A stretch of 64,000 nt of DNA from Methylorubrum extorquens (GCF_024169925.1 NZ_JALJXF010000001.1:4222001-4286000); one strand, 5' to 3'; shown: positions 42,850 to 52,731, counted from the first letter of the stretch. Numbers and translations: made by a program. Notes: generated by a model from the sequence alone, not told the origin.

Positions 42850-43422
42850 GTGGTCAAGCTCAACCGCATCTACACCCGTACCGGCGACCAGGGCACGACC
42901 GGGCTCGCCAACGGCGAGCGCCGCTCGAAGGCGGATCTGCGGGTGGAGGCCTACGGCACCGTCGATGAGACCAATGCCTGCATCGGGCTCGCCCGCCTCA
43001 GCGCCGAGCCCACCCTCGACGCGATGCTGGCACGCATCCAGAACGACCTGTTCGATCTCGGCGCCGACCTCGCCACACCGCCGAGCGACAAGCCTCTGGA
43101 GTATGAGCCCCTTCGCGTGGTCGCCGCGCAGGTGCAGCGGCTGGAGACGGAGATCGACGCGCTCAACGCGAATATCCCGCCGCTGAAATCCTTCGTCCTG
43201 CCCGGCGGCTCGGCCACCGCCGCCGCGCTCCACCTCGCCCGCACCGTCTGCCGCCGCGCCGAGCGGCTGGTGGTCGCGCTGTCGGGCGTCGAGAGCGAGG
43301 CGATCTCGGCGGAAGCCCTGCAATATCTCAACCGGCTGTCGGACTTCCTGTTCGTGGCCTCCCGCGCGGCCAACCGCGACGGCGCAGACGACGTGCTCTG
43401 GGTACCCGGCCAGAACCGGTGA
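42850..43422 (+). CDS. PduO-type ATP:cob(I)alamin adenosyltransferase
   Basis: This 190-aa enzyme makes adenosylcobalamin from cob(I)alamin and ATP. The family motifs are IYTRTGDQGTTGL (ATP loop), KADLRVEAYGTVDETNACIGLA, FVLPGGSATAAALHLARTVCRRAER and YLNRLSDFLFVASRAAN. Length is normal. The start is GTG 42850 behind GGGAGAG. Adenosylcobalamin serves B12-dependent mutases, such as methylmalonyl-CoA or ethylmalonyl-CoA mutase, which are central in many methylotrophs. Confidence 0.93.
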   Translation: MVKLNRIYTRTGDQGTTGLANGERRSKADLRVEAYGTVDETNACIGLARLSAEPTLDAMLARIQNDLFDLGADLATPPSDKPLEYEPLRVVAAQVQRLETEIDALNANIPPLKSFVLPGGSATAAALHLARTVCRRAERLVVALSGVESEAISAEALQYLNRLSDFLFVASRAANRDGADDVLWVPGQNR

Positions 43423-43543
43423 GTGTGCGGAGCGTGCCCCGACAGGGGGCAATCACGCGAAGAGCGCCGCGCGGAGCGGCCTATTCAGGACGTCAGTCCT
43501 GAACAGCGTCGAGTGAAGCGAAAGCCTGAGCCCGCAGAGGCGC

Positions 43544-43602
43544 GCGCCGGCGATTGAGGCCGGCAATAATTCAGGGCAATCGCTTTCAAGCGATCGCCCT
43601 GC
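43544..43602. repeat. Dispersed palindromic repeat, family R2 copy 2
   Basis: It starts GCGCCGGCGATTGAGGCCGG and ends in a hairpin GGGCAATCGCTT-TC-AAGCGATCGCCC (with one bulge). Its order of elements matches 5903-5962. Confidence 0.6.
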
Positions 43603-43621
43603 AAGCCGCCGACAAGGCGCG

Positions 43622-43650
43622 TTGACAAGCGGGAAATCGCCTCGCTACGG
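43622..43650 (+). promoter_or_regulatory. Sigma-70-type promoter of etfBA
   Basis: TTGACA at 43622 is followed after 17 nt by CTACGG. The -35 is a perfect consensus and the spacing is optimal; the -10 is weak, as is common in this group. It lies about 100 nt upstream of etfB. Confidence 0.5.
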
Positions 43651-43751
43651 TCCCGCCGCCCTGACAATCCCATCGATCGCGGTCAAGCGGGTCCGAGAGC
43701 CGTCCACCAAGTGACGCCGGGACTTCGCAGGAGCGGAGGAAAGCGACAGCC

Positions 43752-44501
43752 ATGAAGGTTCTGGTGCCCGTCAAGCGGGTCGTCGATTACAACGTGAAGA
43801 TCCGCGTCAAGGCCGACGGGTCGGGCGTGGAGCTCGCCAACGTCAAGATGTCGATGAACCCCTTCGACGAGATCGCCGTCGAGGAGGCGATCCGCTTGAA
43901 GGAAAAGGGCAAGGTCACCGAGATCGTCGCCGTCTCGATCGGCCCGCAGCAGGCGCAGGAAACCCTGCGTACCGCCCTCGCCATGGGGGCCGACCGGGCG
44001 ATCCTGGTCAAGACCGACGTGAATTGCGAGCCGCTCGCCGTCGCCAAGGTGCTGAAGGCGATCGTCGAAAAGGAAAGCCCGAACCTCGTCATCCTCGGCA
44101 AGCAGGCGATCGACGACGATTCGAACCAGACCGGCCAGATGCTGGCGGCGCTTCTCGGCTGGCCGCAGGGCACCTTCGCCTTCAAGCTCGAATTCGGCGA
44201 TGAAAGCATCGACGTGACCCGTGAGGTCGATGGCGGCCTCCAGACCGTCTCGCTCAAGCTGCCGGCGATCGTCACGACCGATCTGCGCCTCAACGAGCCG
44301 CGCTACGCGAGCCTGCCCAACATCATGAAGGCGAAGAAGAAGCCGCTGGAAGAGCTGACGCCGGAGGGGCTCGGAATCGACGTCGCGCCGAAGCTGACCG
44401 TGCTCAAGGTCGTCGAGCCGTCGGGTCGGCAGGCGGGCGTCAAGGTCGGCTCCGCGGCCGAGCTGGTGCAGAAGCTCAAGGTCGAAGCCGGCGTGCTCTG
44501 A
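43752..44501 (+). CDS. etfB: Electron transfer flavoprotein beta subunit
   Basis: This is a 249-aa subunit that binds AMP and, with EtfA, carries electrons from acyl-CoA and other flavin dehydrogenases to ETF:quinone oxidoreductase. It begins [20 protein letters not shown] and has [44 protein letters not shown] and the signature [46 protein letters not shown] precedes the ATG. etfA starts 68 nt later. Confidence 0.96.
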   Translation: MKVLVPVKRVVDYNVKIRVKADGSGVELANVKMSMNPFDEIAVEEAIRLKEKGKVTEIVAVSIGPQQAQETLRTALAMGADRAILVKTDVNCEPLAVAKVLKAIVEKESPNLVILGKQAIDDDSNQTGQMLAALLGWPQGTFAFKLEFGDESIDVTREVDGGLQTVSLKLPAIVTTDLRLNEPRYASLPNIMKAKKKPLEELTPEGLGIDVAPKLTVLKVVEPSGRQAGVKVGSAAELVQKLKVEAGVL

Positions 44502-44569
44502 TCCTCGCGGCGCCGCTCCCGGCCCCCGGTCGAGCGGCGCGCCTCCCCTCTTTTCGAGAAGTTTCGCCG

Positions 44570-45523
44570 ATGACCACGCTCCTCTACGTCGAGCACGCCA
44601 ACGGGCAGATCAAGGACGGCACGCTGAAGGCGCTGACCGCTGCCAAGGAACTGGGTGCGCCCATTCACGCCCTGGTGCTCGGCACCGGCTCGAAGGCCGC
44701 GGCCGAGGCTGCGGGCACGTTCGAGGGCGTCGAGAAGGTGCTGAATTCCGAGGATGGCGCCTACGACCACGACCTCGCCGAGCCGACCGCCGCGCTGATC
44801 GCCGCAATCGCCGAGCCCTACGACGCGATCGTCGCCGCTGCCACGACCACGGGCAAGAACACTCTGCCGCGCGTGGCCGCGCTCCTCGACGTCGCCCAGA
44901 TCTCCGACATCATCAAGGTTGTCTCACCCGACACCTTCGAGCGGCCGATCTATGCCGGCAACGCGATCCAGACCGTGCAGGCCGGCTCCGGCAAGCGCGT
45001 CATCACCGTGCGCACCGCCGCCTTCAAGCCCGCTGAACCGGGCAGCGCTTCCGCCGCAATCGAGGCGGTCTCGGCCGCCGCGCCCGACGCGCTGGGTGCG
45101 GCCTACAAGTCGGAAGAAATCGCCAAATCCGACCGGCCGGAACTGGCCTCGGCCAAGTTCATCGTCTCCGGCGGCCGTTCGCTCGGCTCGGCGGAGAAGT
45201 TCAAGGAGCTGATCGAGCCGCTGGCCGATGCACTGGGTGCCGCGGTCGGCGCCTCACGCGCGGCGGTGGATGCCGGCTACGCCCCGAACGACTGGCAGGT
45301 GGGCCAGACCGGCAAGGTGGTGGCGCCCGACCTCTATGTCGCGGTCGGCATCTCCGGCGCGATCCAGCATCTGGCCGGCATGAAGGACTCGAAGGTCATC
45401 GTCGCCGTCAACAAGGACGAGGACGCGCCGATCTTCCAGGTGGCGGATTACGGGCTGGTCGGCGACCTGTTTCAGGTCGTGCCGGACTTGCAGGCCGAGA
45501 TCGCCAAGGCCAAGGATCGGTAG
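44570..45523 (+). CDS. etfA: Electron transfer flavoprotein alpha subunit
   Basis: This 317-aa subunit binds the FAD of the ETF heterodimer. The C-terminal FAD domain is intact: [70 protein letters not shown], and [21 protein letters not shown]. Length is normal. It is co-transcribed with etfB and lies 170 nt ahead of the 3-hydroxyacyl-CoA dehydrogenase. Confidence 0.96.
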   Translation: MTTLLYVEHANGQIKDGTLKALTAAKELGAPIHALVLGTGSKAAAEAAGTFEGVEKVLNSEDGAYDHDLAEPTAALIAAIAEPYDAIVAAATTTGKNTLPRVAALLDVAQISDIIKVVSPDTFERPIYAGNAIQTVQAGSGKRVITVRTAAFKPAEPGSASAAIEAVSAAAPDALGAAYKSEEIAKSDRPELASAKFIVSGGRSLGSAEKFKELIEPLADALGAAVGASRAAVDAGYAPNDWQVGQTGKVVAPDLYVAVGISGAIQHLAGMKDSKVIVAVNKDEDAPIFQVADYGLVGDLFQVVPDLQAEIAKAKDR

Positions 45524-45692
45524 GTGTATCGGTAGACGCATCGATAGACGGATCGGTAACGCACCTCGCGACACCGTCGAACCGGCTTGGGCGCCTGCGG
45601 CTTGAGGCCGGTTTGACGCATTTGTTGCAGTGCCGCATCCTAAGGGTGCGGTCGAGAGGACGATGCCGCAGCAGGTAGGACGCGATACGGTT

Positions 45693-46574
45693 ATGGGCAT
45701 CGAGATCAAGACGGTCGGCATCGTCGGTGCCGGCCAGATGGGGAACGGCATCGCGCATGTCTGCGCGTCGTCGGGCCTCCATGTTCGGCTGAACGACCGC
45801 GATCCGCAGCGGATCGATGCCGGCCTCGCGCAGATCGACGCGAACCTCACGCGTCAGGTCCAGAAGGGCACCTTGAGCGACGAGCAGCGCCGCAGCGCGC
45901 TGGACCGCATCGCGGCGGCCCGCAGCTTCGACGACCTCGCGCCCTGCGACCTCGTCATCGAGGCAGCGACCGAGGACGAGGCGACCAAGCGCAAGATCTT
46001 CCAGGCGCTCTGCCCCTCGCTCAAGCCCGACGCCCTGGTCGCGACCAACACCTCCTCGATCTCGATCACGCGGCTCGCGGCCTCGACCGACCGGCCGGAC
46101 CGCTTCATCGGCATCCACTTCATGAACCCGGTGCCGGTGATGCAGCTCGTCGAGCTGATCCGCGGCATCGCCACCGAGGATCCGACCTACGAATCGGCCA
46201 AGGCCTTCATCGCCCGGCTCGGCAAGACCTCGACCATGTCGGAGGACTTCCCGGCCTTCATCGTCAACCGCATCCTGCTGCCGATGATCAACGAGGCGAT
46301 CTACACCCTCTACGAGGGCGTGGGCTCGGTCGAGTCGATCGACACGGCGATGCGGCTCGGCGCGAACCACCCGATGGGCCCGCTGCAACTCGCCGACTTC
46401 ATCGGCCTCGATACCTGCCTGTCGGTGATGCAGGTGCTCTATGAGGGGCTGGCCGACTCGAAGTACCGCCCCTGCCCGCTGTTGGTGAAATACGTCGAGG
46501 CCGGCTGGCTCGGCCGCAAGACCAAGCGCGGGTTCTACGATTACCGCGGCGAGACGCCCGTTCCGACACGCTGA
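45693..46574 (+). CDS. 3-hydroxybutyryl-CoA dehydrogenase
   Basis: This 293-aa NAD(P)-dependent dehydrogenase oxidises 3-hydroxyacyl-CoA to 3-oxoacyl-CoA. The Rossmann motif is GAGQMGNGIAH near the N-terminus, and the catalytic His is in GIHFMNPVPVMQLVE. The C-terminal domain has NRILLPMINEAI, HPMGPLQLADFIGLD and KTKRGFYDY. ATG 45693 gives the usual start; ATG 45663 in frame is preceded closely by GAGAGGA and cannot be excluded. It fits the acyl-CoA context of etfBA. A strong terminator follows. Confidence 0.9.
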   Translation: MGIEIKTVGIVGAGQMGNGIAHVCASSGLHVRLNDRDPQRIDAGLAQIDANLTRQVQKGTLSDEQRRSALDRIAAARSFDDLAPCDLVIEAATEDEATKRKIFQALCPSLKPDALVATNTSSISITRLAASTDRPDRFIGIHFMNPVPVMQLVELIRGIATEDPTYESAKAFIARLGKTSTMSEDFPAFIVNRILLPMINEAIYTLYEGVGSVESIDTAMRLGANHPMGPLQLADFIGLDTCLSVMQVLYEGLADSKYRPCPLLVKYVEAGWLGRKTKRGFYDYRGETPVPTR

Positions 46575-46599
46575 AGCGCGCGCCGCACGCACAAAGGAA

Positions 46600-46634
46600 A
46601 AGCCGCCCGAGACGAAGTCTCGGGCGGCTTTTTC
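46600..46634 (+). terminator. Intrinsic terminator after the dehydrogenase gene
   Basis: The 12-bp stem GCCGCCCGAGAC/GTCTCGGGCGGC has a three-base loop and is followed by TTTTTC. A-rich sequence on the other side may let it work for the convergent gene too. Confidence 0.9.
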
Positions 46635-46654
46635 GTGGTCCCTACCTCTGGGCC

Positions 46655-46933
46655 TTACTGCGCCGACTTCTGCGCCGGCTGCGGATAGGCGGGGTTCTCG
46701 ACCGGAACGTTACCGCTGTTGGAAGACGGGGCCTTGTTGACGGAACCCGTGGTCACCTCACGTGCCGATTCCTGGCTCTTGCCGGCGTACTCGGAGGTCG
46801 TCTCCGCCCGGTTCCAGCTCAGGAGGCCAACCGTGGCGACCGCCAGCAGGACGAGGCTCGCCACGAGCACGTAGAGGACAGGCTTGCCCTTCGCACCCTG
46901 GCGGGCATCGGTTTGGGTCTCGATCTGGGCCAT
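46655..46933 (-). CDS. Hypothetical single-pass membrane protein under EcfG-type control
   Basis: This 92-aa protein has a short cytoplasmic N-terminus, one membrane helix (VLYVLVASLVLLAVATVGLLSW) and a polar periplasmic tail rich in Ser, Asn and Pro. No domain was recognised. About 60 nt upstream of ATG 46933 lies a perfect EcfG promoter, so it is probably part of the general stress response. Confidence 0.7.
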   Translation of the reverse strand: MAQIETQTDARQGAKGKPVLYVLVASLVLLAVATVGLLSWNRAETTSEYAGKSQESAREVTTGSVNKAPSSNSGNVPVENPAYPQPAQKSAQ

Positions 46934-46992
46934 GAAGTTCCCTCTCTTCCGCCCGGCGAAAGGGGCGGCGTCAGCATCGGTTATGCTTGGCC

Positions 46993-47018
46993 AACGCCGG
47001 GCCGGCTCCGAGAGTTCC
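46993..47018 (-). promoter_or_regulatory. EcfG-type (general stress response) promoter
   Basis: On the minus strand, GGAAC is followed after exactly 17 nt by CGTT, the consensus for EcfG sigma factors of Alphaproteobacteria. It lies about 60 nt ahead of the 92-aa membrane protein start. Confidence 0.65.
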
Positions 47019-47170
47019 TATGGCAAGCTGCGCCCTGAGCCTTGCCCCGTATTCGGGCTGCGGCTCAGAGTTCTCATTTTGAAAGCGTCGCTTTCGAACC
47101 GTCGCAGGCCATCGTTCGCTAGAACATCATCCCGAAAGGTGGCTGCCGGCTTTCGGAAAAAAGATGACGC

Positions 47171-47227
47171 AAAAACAAAAGCCGGGAGCATCGTCCTGGA
47201 TCCGACACCCAGGACGATGCTCCCGGC
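47171..47227 (-). terminator. Long intrinsic terminator, repeat family R4 copy 1
   Basis: A perfect 19-bp stem (GCCGGGAGCATCGTCCTGG and its complement) with loop ATCCGACAC lies 4 nt after the quinone oxidoreductase stop. On the minus strand it ends in TTTTGTTTTT. The core GAGCATCGT and the loop recur at 57594-57632. Confidence 0.85.
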
Positions 47228-47231
47228 GGCT

Positions 47232-48242
47232 TCAGCGGCCCGTCGTCAGCAGAATCTTGCCCGTGTGGTTGCTGGTTTCCATCAGTTCGTGCGCCTCGCG
47301 CGCCTCCTCCAGCGGGAAGGTGGCGTGAACGACGGGGCGGATCTTGCCCGCTTCGACCAGCGGCCAGACATCCCGCTTCAAGCCCTCGGCGATGGCGGCC
47401 TTCGCCTCCTTGGCCTGGGCCCGAAGGGTCGCGCCGGTGATGGTCAGACGCTTGAGCATGATCGGGGTCAGCGTCAGGTTCTCGGCCTTGAAGCCCTTCA
47501 TGAAGGCGATCTGGACGAGACGCCCCTCCACCGCGAGCGAGGCGATGTTCTTCTGCAGGTAGGCCGCGCCGACCATGTCGAGGATGACATCGACCCCCTT
47601 GCCGTCGGTGAGGCGCTTCACCTCCTCGGCGAAATCGGTCTCGCGGTAGTTGATGGCGGCATCCGCGCCCAGTTCCTCACAGAACCGGCACTTCTCGGCC
47701 GATCCGGCGGTGGTGAGGACGCGGGCGCCGTGCTGCTTGGCGATCTGGATCGCCGTGGTGCCGATGCCGCTCGCCCCGCCATGGACGAGGAAGGTCTCGC
47801 CTTTCTGCAGCCGCCCGCGCTGGATCACCGTCGAGTAGACGGTGAAGACTGTCTCCGGCAGGCCGGCGGCCTCAACCAACGAGAGCGGCCCGGGCTTCTT
47901 CAGCACCTGCCCGGCCTCGGCGACGGCGAACTCGGCGTAGCCGCCGCTGATGACGAGCGCGCAGACCTCGTCGCCCACGGACAGACCCGTCACACCCTCG
48001 CCCAGCGCCGCGATGCGGCCGGCGACCTCGAGGCCGGGAATCTCGGTCGCCCCCTTCGGCGGCGGGTAGCTGCCCTGGCGCTGCATGATGTCCGGCCGGT
48101 TGACCCCCGCCGCGACCACCTCGATCAGAACCTGCCCGGCCGCGGGCTCCGGCAGCGGCACGGTCTCGACCGCGATGACCTCCGGGCCACCCGCACCGGT
48201 GAAGCGGATCTGGCGCATGGTCTCGGGCAGGTTTTTTGTCAT
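47232..48242 (-). CDS. NAD(P)H-quinone oxidoreductase (zeta-crystallin-like MDR)
   Basis: This is a 336-aa medium-chain reductase without the zinc-binding cysteines of alcohol dehydrogenases. GVNRPDIMQRQGSYPPPKGATEIPGLEVAG marks the PIG3/TP53I3-like branch, and the nucleotide site is FLVHGGASGIGTTAIQIAK. It probably reduces quinones with NADPH. AAGGAAG lies 4 nt before ATG 48242; the frame is open further upstream but without a better start. Confidence 0.88.
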   Translation of the reverse strand: MTKNLPETMRQIRFTGAGGPEVIAVETVPLPEPAAGQVLIEVVAAGVNRPDIMQRQGSYPPPKGATEIPGLEVAGRIAALGEGVTGLSVGDEVCALVISGGYAEFAVAEAGQVLKKPGPLSLVEAAGLPETVFTVYSTVIQRGRLQKGETFLVHGGASGIGTTAIQIAKQHGARVLTTAGSAEKCRFCEELGADAAINYRETDFAEEVKRLTDGKGVDVILDMVGAAYLQKNIASLAVEGRLVQIAFMKGFKAENLTLTPIMLKRLTITGATLRAQAKEAKAAIAEGLKRDVWPLVEAGKIRPVVHATFPLEEAREAHELMETSNHTGKILLTTGR

Positions 48243-48384
48243 CAAACTTCCTTGGGGCTTCCTCGGGCTCACGCGGCGGGCTGGTCGCGCGTACGCTCGA
48301 GTCAGATGGCGCAGGGGACGGGGCGCGTCGAGGCGTGAACCGCCTCCGTCATCGCGAGCGAGCGCTGGATCGAAAGCCGAAGCA

Positions 48385-49035
48385 TCAGCGCGTGCCGTAC
48401 ATCCGGTCGCCGGCATCGCCGAGGCCCGGCACGATGTAACCGTGGTCGTTGAGGTGGCTGTCGATCGCCGCGGTCCAGACCGGCACGTCCGGATGCGCCG
48501 CCTGGAAGCGGGCGATCCCTTCGGGGGCGGCAAGCAGGCAGACGAAGCGGAGATCCTTCGCGCCCCGGCTCTTCAGCCGCTCCACCGCCGCGACCGCGGA
48601 GTTGGCGGTGGCGAGCATGGGGTCGAGCACCAGCACGGTGCGGTCGGCCAGATCCGACGGGCTCTTGAAGTAATACTCCACCGCCTGGAGCGTGTCGGGA
48701 TCGCGGTAGAGTCCGACATGAGCGACGCGGGCCGAGGGCATCAGCGAGAGCATGCCGTCGAGGAAGCCGACGCCGGCCCGCAGGATCGGGGCGAGCACGA
48801 GCTTCTTGCCGGCGATCCGGCGCCCTTCCATGGGCTGAATCGGCGTCTGGATGGTGACCGGTTCGAGCGGTAAGTCGCGGGTCACCTCGTAGGCGAGCAG
48901 CATGCCGATCTCGTTGAGGAGTTCGCGGAACCCCTTCGTCGAGCGGTCACCGTCGCGCATCATCGTCAGCTTGTGCTGAACGAGGGGGTGATCGACCACC
49001 GTCACCCGCGCCGCGCCGCCGCTCTCCGCCTGCAT
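48385..49035 (-). CDS. upp: Uracil phosphoribosyltransferase
   Basis: This 216-aa enzyme converts uracil and PRPP to UMP in pyrimidine salvage. It begins with [18 protein letters not shown] and has [33 protein letters not shown] and the C-terminal uracil site [17 protein letters not shown]. The PRPP loop reads [10 protein letters not shown], where most Upp have DPMLATGGS or DPMLATGNS; the change is at the two residues after Thr. Length is normal and the rest is intact. Confidence 0.93.
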   Translation of the reverse strand: MQAESGGAARVTVVDHPLVQHKLTMMRDGDRSTKGFRELLNEIGMLLAYEVTRDLPLEPVTIQTPIQPMEGRRIAGKKLVLAPILRAGVGFLDGMLSLMPSARVAHVGLYRDPDTLQAVEYYFKSPSDLADRTVLVLDPMLATANSAVAAVERLKSRGAKDLRFVCLLAAPEGIARFQAAHPDVPVWTAAIDSHLNDHGYIVPGLGDAGDRMYGTR

Positions 49036-49131
49036 CGATACCGTCCCTTTGCCTGTCGTGATCCGGGCCGCACGATGCCACGGGGGGCGGAGGAAGCCGA
49101 GACGCGCGGGACGTTTTCCCGCTTGAGCGGA

Positions 49132-51225
49132 TCAGTCGAGGATGGGGGGCGACTTCAGCACCAGCACCGCCCGCTCGGGCAGATCGACGGTGCCGCCGGC
49201 CGGGACCGGCGGACGCGCTCCGTCGGGGACCGTGCCGGTGTCGAGGGTGGTGTCGAAGACGGGACGCCAGGGGCCGCCGAGATCGGGCGGCAGGGCGAAG
49301 GGGCAGGGCTCGGGCGCCGCGTTCATGAGGATGAGGACGCGCTCGGAGCCCTCGATGTCGTTGCTCATCTGCATGCCGAAGGCGCGGCGCTCGCCGTCGC
49401 CCCAGGCACCCGCGTCCATCTCGGTCCCATCGGGGGAGAGCCAGTGCACGTCCTTCAGGGCCGTCTCGCCGACGCGGCTGCCGACGAGGAAGTGCCGCCG
49501 CCTTAAGGATCGGCAGACCCGGCGGAGCCCGGCGAGGTTTGCCACGAACTCGGTGAGCGTCGGGTCGGGATCGGTCTCCCAATCCATCCAGCTCAACGCG
49601 CCGTCCTGGCAATAGGCGTTGTTATTGCCGCCTTGCGTGCGGGACCGCTCGTCGCCCATCAGCAGCATCGGCACGCCCTGCGCGAAGAACACGCAGGCCA
49701 GCATGTTGCGCTTCTGCCGGGCGCGAACGGCCAGGATGGCGGGGTCGTCCGTCGGGCCCTCGATCCCGTAGTTGGCCGAGAGGTTATGGCCGTGGCCGTC
49801 GCGGTTCTCCTCGCCATTGGCCTCGTTGTGTTTCTCCTCGTAGGCCACCACGTCGGCAAGCGTGTAGCCGTCATGCGAGGCGACGAAGTTGATGCTGGCG
49901 AGCGGCGAGCGGCCGGAGGGCAAGAAGATCTCGCGCGAGCCGGAGAGCCCCTGGGTCAGCTTGGCCAGCGTGCCGGAATCCCCCCGCCAGAAGCCGCGGA
50001 GGTTGTCGCGGAACTGGTCGTTCCACTCGCTCCAGCCATAGGGATAGCCGCCGAGCTGGTAGCCACCCCCGCCGATGTCCCACGGCTCGGCGATGAGCTT
50101 GACCCGCGAGAGGATGGGATCCTGCTGCACCGCCTGGAAGAACGCGGCCTGGGGGGAGAAGTCGCTCGGCGCGCGGCCGAGGCTCGTTGCGAGATCGAAG
50201 CGGAAACCCGCCACGCCATAGGCGGTCACCCAATGGCGAAGGGAGTCGAGCACCATCCGCATCACCCGCGGATGGGCGACGTTGAGGGTGTTGCCGCAGC
50301 CGGTGCAGTCGATGTTGCGGCGTGGATTCTCGGGATCGAGCTTGTAGTAGCTGGCGTTGTCGATGCCGCGGAAGGCGAGCGTCGGCCCGAGATGGTCGCC
50401 CTCCGCCGTGTGGTTGTAGACCACGTCGATCAGGGTCTCGATACCGGCCGAGGCCAGTTCGCGGATGGCGAAGCGCAGCCCGCTCGCCCCGCCCTCGCCG
50501 AGATATCGCGGCTCGGGGGCGAAGTAGTTGTAGGGCTGGTAGCCCCAGAAATTGACGAGCCCCTTGTCGATCAGGAAGCGGTCGTCGGCGAAGGCCTGGA
50601 TCGGCAGGAGTTCGAGGGCCGTGACGCCGAGCTTCAGCAGGTGCTCGATGATCGCCGGGTGGGCGAGGCCGAGATAGGTGCCGCGCTCGGCCTCCGAGAG
50701 AGCCGGATGCGTCCGGGTCAGCGCCTTGACGTGCGCCTCGTAGATCACCGTCTCGTGGAGCGGGCGCGGCGCGGGCAGGGCGATCGCGTCGGGCGTATCG
50801 GGGCGGGTGACCACGCCGCGCGGCACGAACGGGGCGCTGTCGCGCCGGTCCATCTGATCCTCGCGGGCGCCGCCATGGCGATGGCTGTAGAGCGCGTCGT
50901 GCCAGCGGATGCGGCCGGCGATCTCGCGGGCATAGGGGTCGAGGACGAGTTTGGCAGGGTTGAAGCGGTGTCCGGCCGCCGGGTCCCAGGGACCGAACAC
51001 GCGGTAGGCGTATTGCTGCCCCGGCAGAAGGCCGTGGAGATAACCGTGGAAGACGTCGTCGGTCCGGCTGGGTAAGCGGATCGTGCGCGATTCGTGACGG
51101 GCGCCGGGATCGAACAGGCAGAGATCGACCCGGGTCGCGTTCTGCGAGAAGAGGGCGAAGTTGCTGCCGCGGCCGTCGAAATGCGCGCCAAGTGGCGTCG
51201 GCAGGCCCTCCTCGATGACGATCAT
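49132..51225 (-). CDS. glgX: Glycogen debranching enzyme
   Basis: This is a 697-aa GH13 enzyme that hydrolyses alpha-1,6 branches of limit dextrins. An N-terminal carbohydrate-binding domain (GLPTPLGAHFDGRGSNFALFS) precedes the barrel. Active-site motifs are DVVYNHT, GFRFDLA (nucleophile), LIAEPWD (acid) and FVASHDG, and LLMGDERSRTQGGNNNAYCQD is typical of GlgX. The C-terminal beta domain is complete. It follows otsA by 81 nt on the same strand, which links glycogen breakdown and trehalose synthesis. Confidence 0.95.
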   Translation of the reverse strand: MIVIEEGLPTPLGAHFDGRGSNFALFSQNATRVDLCLFDPGARHESRTIRLPSRTDDVFHGYLHGLLPGQQYAYRVFGPWDPAAGHRFNPAKLVLDPYAREIAGRIRWHDALYSHRHGGAREDQMDRRDSAPFVPRGVVTRPDTPDAIALPAPRPLHETVIYEAHVKALTRTHPALSEAERGTYLGLAHPAIIEHLLKLGVTALELLPIQAFADDRFLIDKGLVNFWGYQPYNYFAPEPRYLGEGGASGLRFAIRELASAGIETLIDVVYNHTAEGDHLGPTLAFRGIDNASYYKLDPENPRRNIDCTGCGNTLNVAHPRVMRMVLDSLRHWVTAYGVAGFRFDLATSLGRAPSDFSPQAAFFQAVQQDPILSRVKLIAEPWDIGGGGYQLGGYPYGWSEWNDQFRDNLRGFWRGDSGTLAKLTQGLSGSREIFLPSGRSPLASINFVASHDGYTLADVVAYEEKHNEANGEENRDGHGHNLSANYGIEGPTDDPAILAVRARQKRNMLACVFFAQGVPMLLMGDERSRTQGGNNNAYCQDGALSWMDWETDPDPTLTEFVANLAGLRRVCRSLRRRHFLVGSRVGETALKDVHWLSPDGTEMDAGAWGDGERRAFGMQMSNDIEGSERVLILMNAAPEPCPFALPPDLGGPWRPVFDTTLDTGTVPDGARPPVPAGGTVDLPERAVLVLKSPPILD

Positions 51226-51306
51226 TCCGGTCTTTCGTAGAGCGGGCCCAAAAAGAAAAGGCCCCGCTTCGACTTAGGCCGATTCGTCGCCGAGACGGAA
51301 GCCCCG

Positions 51307-52731
51307 CTACTCCGCCGCCGCCGCCGTCGTGCTCGGCGGCTCGCGCTCGACGGTGCGGAAGGTCTCCAGCTCCACCATGAAGCAGCGGGCCCACCAATCC
51401 ACGTCCTCGCGCAGCATGCGGTCCGCCATCGGCTTCCAGCGCTCCAAGCGCTCAGCCCGCGGCATGTAGAGCGCCTGCCGGATCGCCTCGGCGACCTCGA
51501 AGCGGTCGTAGGGGTTCACGAGCAGCGCCTCGGGCAACTGACGCGCCGCACCCGCAAACTTCGAGAGGACGAGGACGCCGGGATCCTCCTCGCTCTGGGC
51601 GACGACGTATTCCTTGGCCACCAAGTTCATGCCGTCGCGCATCGGCGTGACGAGGCCGACACGGGCTGCGCGATAGAGACCGGCGAGCACGGGCCGCGGA
51701 TAGGCCTTGGTGACGTACTGGATCGGCGTCCAGGCCGGCTCGCCGAGCATACCGTTGATGTCGCCGACCTTCTCGTTCACCTCGCGCGAGAGCTGCTCGT
51801 ATTCCGGCACCTCACTGCGGGATTTCGGCGTGATCTGGATGTAGACGACGTTGCCGCGCTGGTCCGGATTGGAGGCGAAGAAGCGGTCCACCGCCTCCAT
51901 GCGCTCGGGCACGCCCTTCGAGTAATCGAGCCGGTCGACGCCGATGAGCAGCTTGCGGGTGCGCAGGCCCGCCATGGTCTCGCGCACCACCTTGTTGGAG
52001 CCGGCCTTGTCGGCGGCCTCCTTGAAGCTGGCGACATCGATGCCGATGGGGAAGGAGCGGATCCGCGTGCGCCGCCCGTCCACCATCATCGAGCCGCCGC
52101 CGAGCGGGATCGCCCGCATCGTGTCGATGAAGTTGCGCGAGAGATTCTGCACGTCCGCATCGGTCTGCAGGCCGATCAGATCGTAATCGGCCATGGCGCG
52201 CAGCAGCTCGTTGCTGGCGGGCAGGGTGTTGAACACGTCGGCGGCGGGCCACGGGATGTGGTGGAAGTAGCCGATCGGGTTGGCGATGCCCTGGCCGCGC
52301 AACTCGCTCGCCAGCGGCAGCAGGTGATAATCGTGGACCCAGATCAGATCGTCGGGCTCGACGAGCTTGGCGAGCGCCTGGGCGAAGGTCTGGTTGACCC
52401 GCTGGTAGCCTGCATAATCCGAGCGGGAGAACGTCCCGAGCCCGATCCGGTAGTGCATGATCGGCCAGAGCGCCCGGTTGGCAAAGCCGGCGTAGTACTC
52501 GCGATGGTCTTGCGGCGAGAGGTCGAGGACGGCGTACTGGATCGGCCCGCGGTCGATCAGTTCGGGCTCGGCGCTCGGGTTGTCGCGGATGTTGCCGCTC
52601 CAGCCGAACCACAGCCCCTCGTAGGAGGAGAAAGCTTCCTTGACCGCGACGGCGAGTCCCCCTGCGGAGACCGCATCCTTGCCCTCGGCGGGCACGGCGA
52701 CACGGTTGGAGACGATGATCAGACGTGCCAC
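51307..52731 (-). CDS. otsA: Trehalose-6-phosphate synthase
   Basis: This is a 474-aa GT20 enzyme that makes trehalose-6-phosphate from UDP-glucose and glucose-6-phosphate. Motifs: [13 protein letters not shown] at the start, [45 protein letters not shown] and [15 protein letters not shown] 52731 is preferred because GGAG lies 8 nt upstream and the protein then starts as usual; a GTG at 52764 is in frame. The phosphatase otsB is not in this window. Trehalose is an osmotic and heat protectant, often under stress control. Confidence 0.94.
   Translation of the reverse strand: MARLIIVSNRVAVPAEGKDAVSAGGLAVAVKEAFSSYEGLWFGWSGNIRDNPSAEPELIDRGPIQYAVLDLSPQDHREYYAGFANRALWPIMHYRIGLGTFSRSDYAGYQRVNQTFAQALAKLVEPDDLIWVHDYHLLPLASELRGQGIANPIGYFHHIPWPAADVFNTLPASNELLRAMADYDLIGLQTDADVQNLSRNFIDTMRAIPLGGGSMMVDGRRTRIRSFPIGIDVASFKEAADKAGSNKVVRETMAGLRTRKLLIGVDRLDYSKGVPERMEAVDRFFASNPDQRGNVVYIQITPKSRSEVPEYEQLSREVNEKVGDINGMLGEPAWTPIQYVTKAYPRPVLAGLYRAARVGLVTPMRDGMNLVAKEYVVAQSEEDPGVLVLSKFAGAARQLPEALLVNPYDRFEVAEAIRQALYMPRAERLERWKPMADRMLREDVDWWARCFMVELETFRTVEREPPSTTAAAAE

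Larger units (their letters stand above)
43423..43751. other. Repeat-rich intergenic region before etfB
   Basis: This 329-nt gap holds a perfect hairpin TTCAGGAC-GTCA-GTCCTGAA (43484-43503), the R2 repeat (43544-43602), and a promoter-like pair (43622-43650). No gene was found. Confidence 0.6.

Noticed and set aside
51241..51268. Hairpin between otsA and glgX as a terminator
   Set aside because: The T-run lies in the loop instead of after the stem, and the arms have a bulge. It may affect the RNA but is not an intrinsic terminator.
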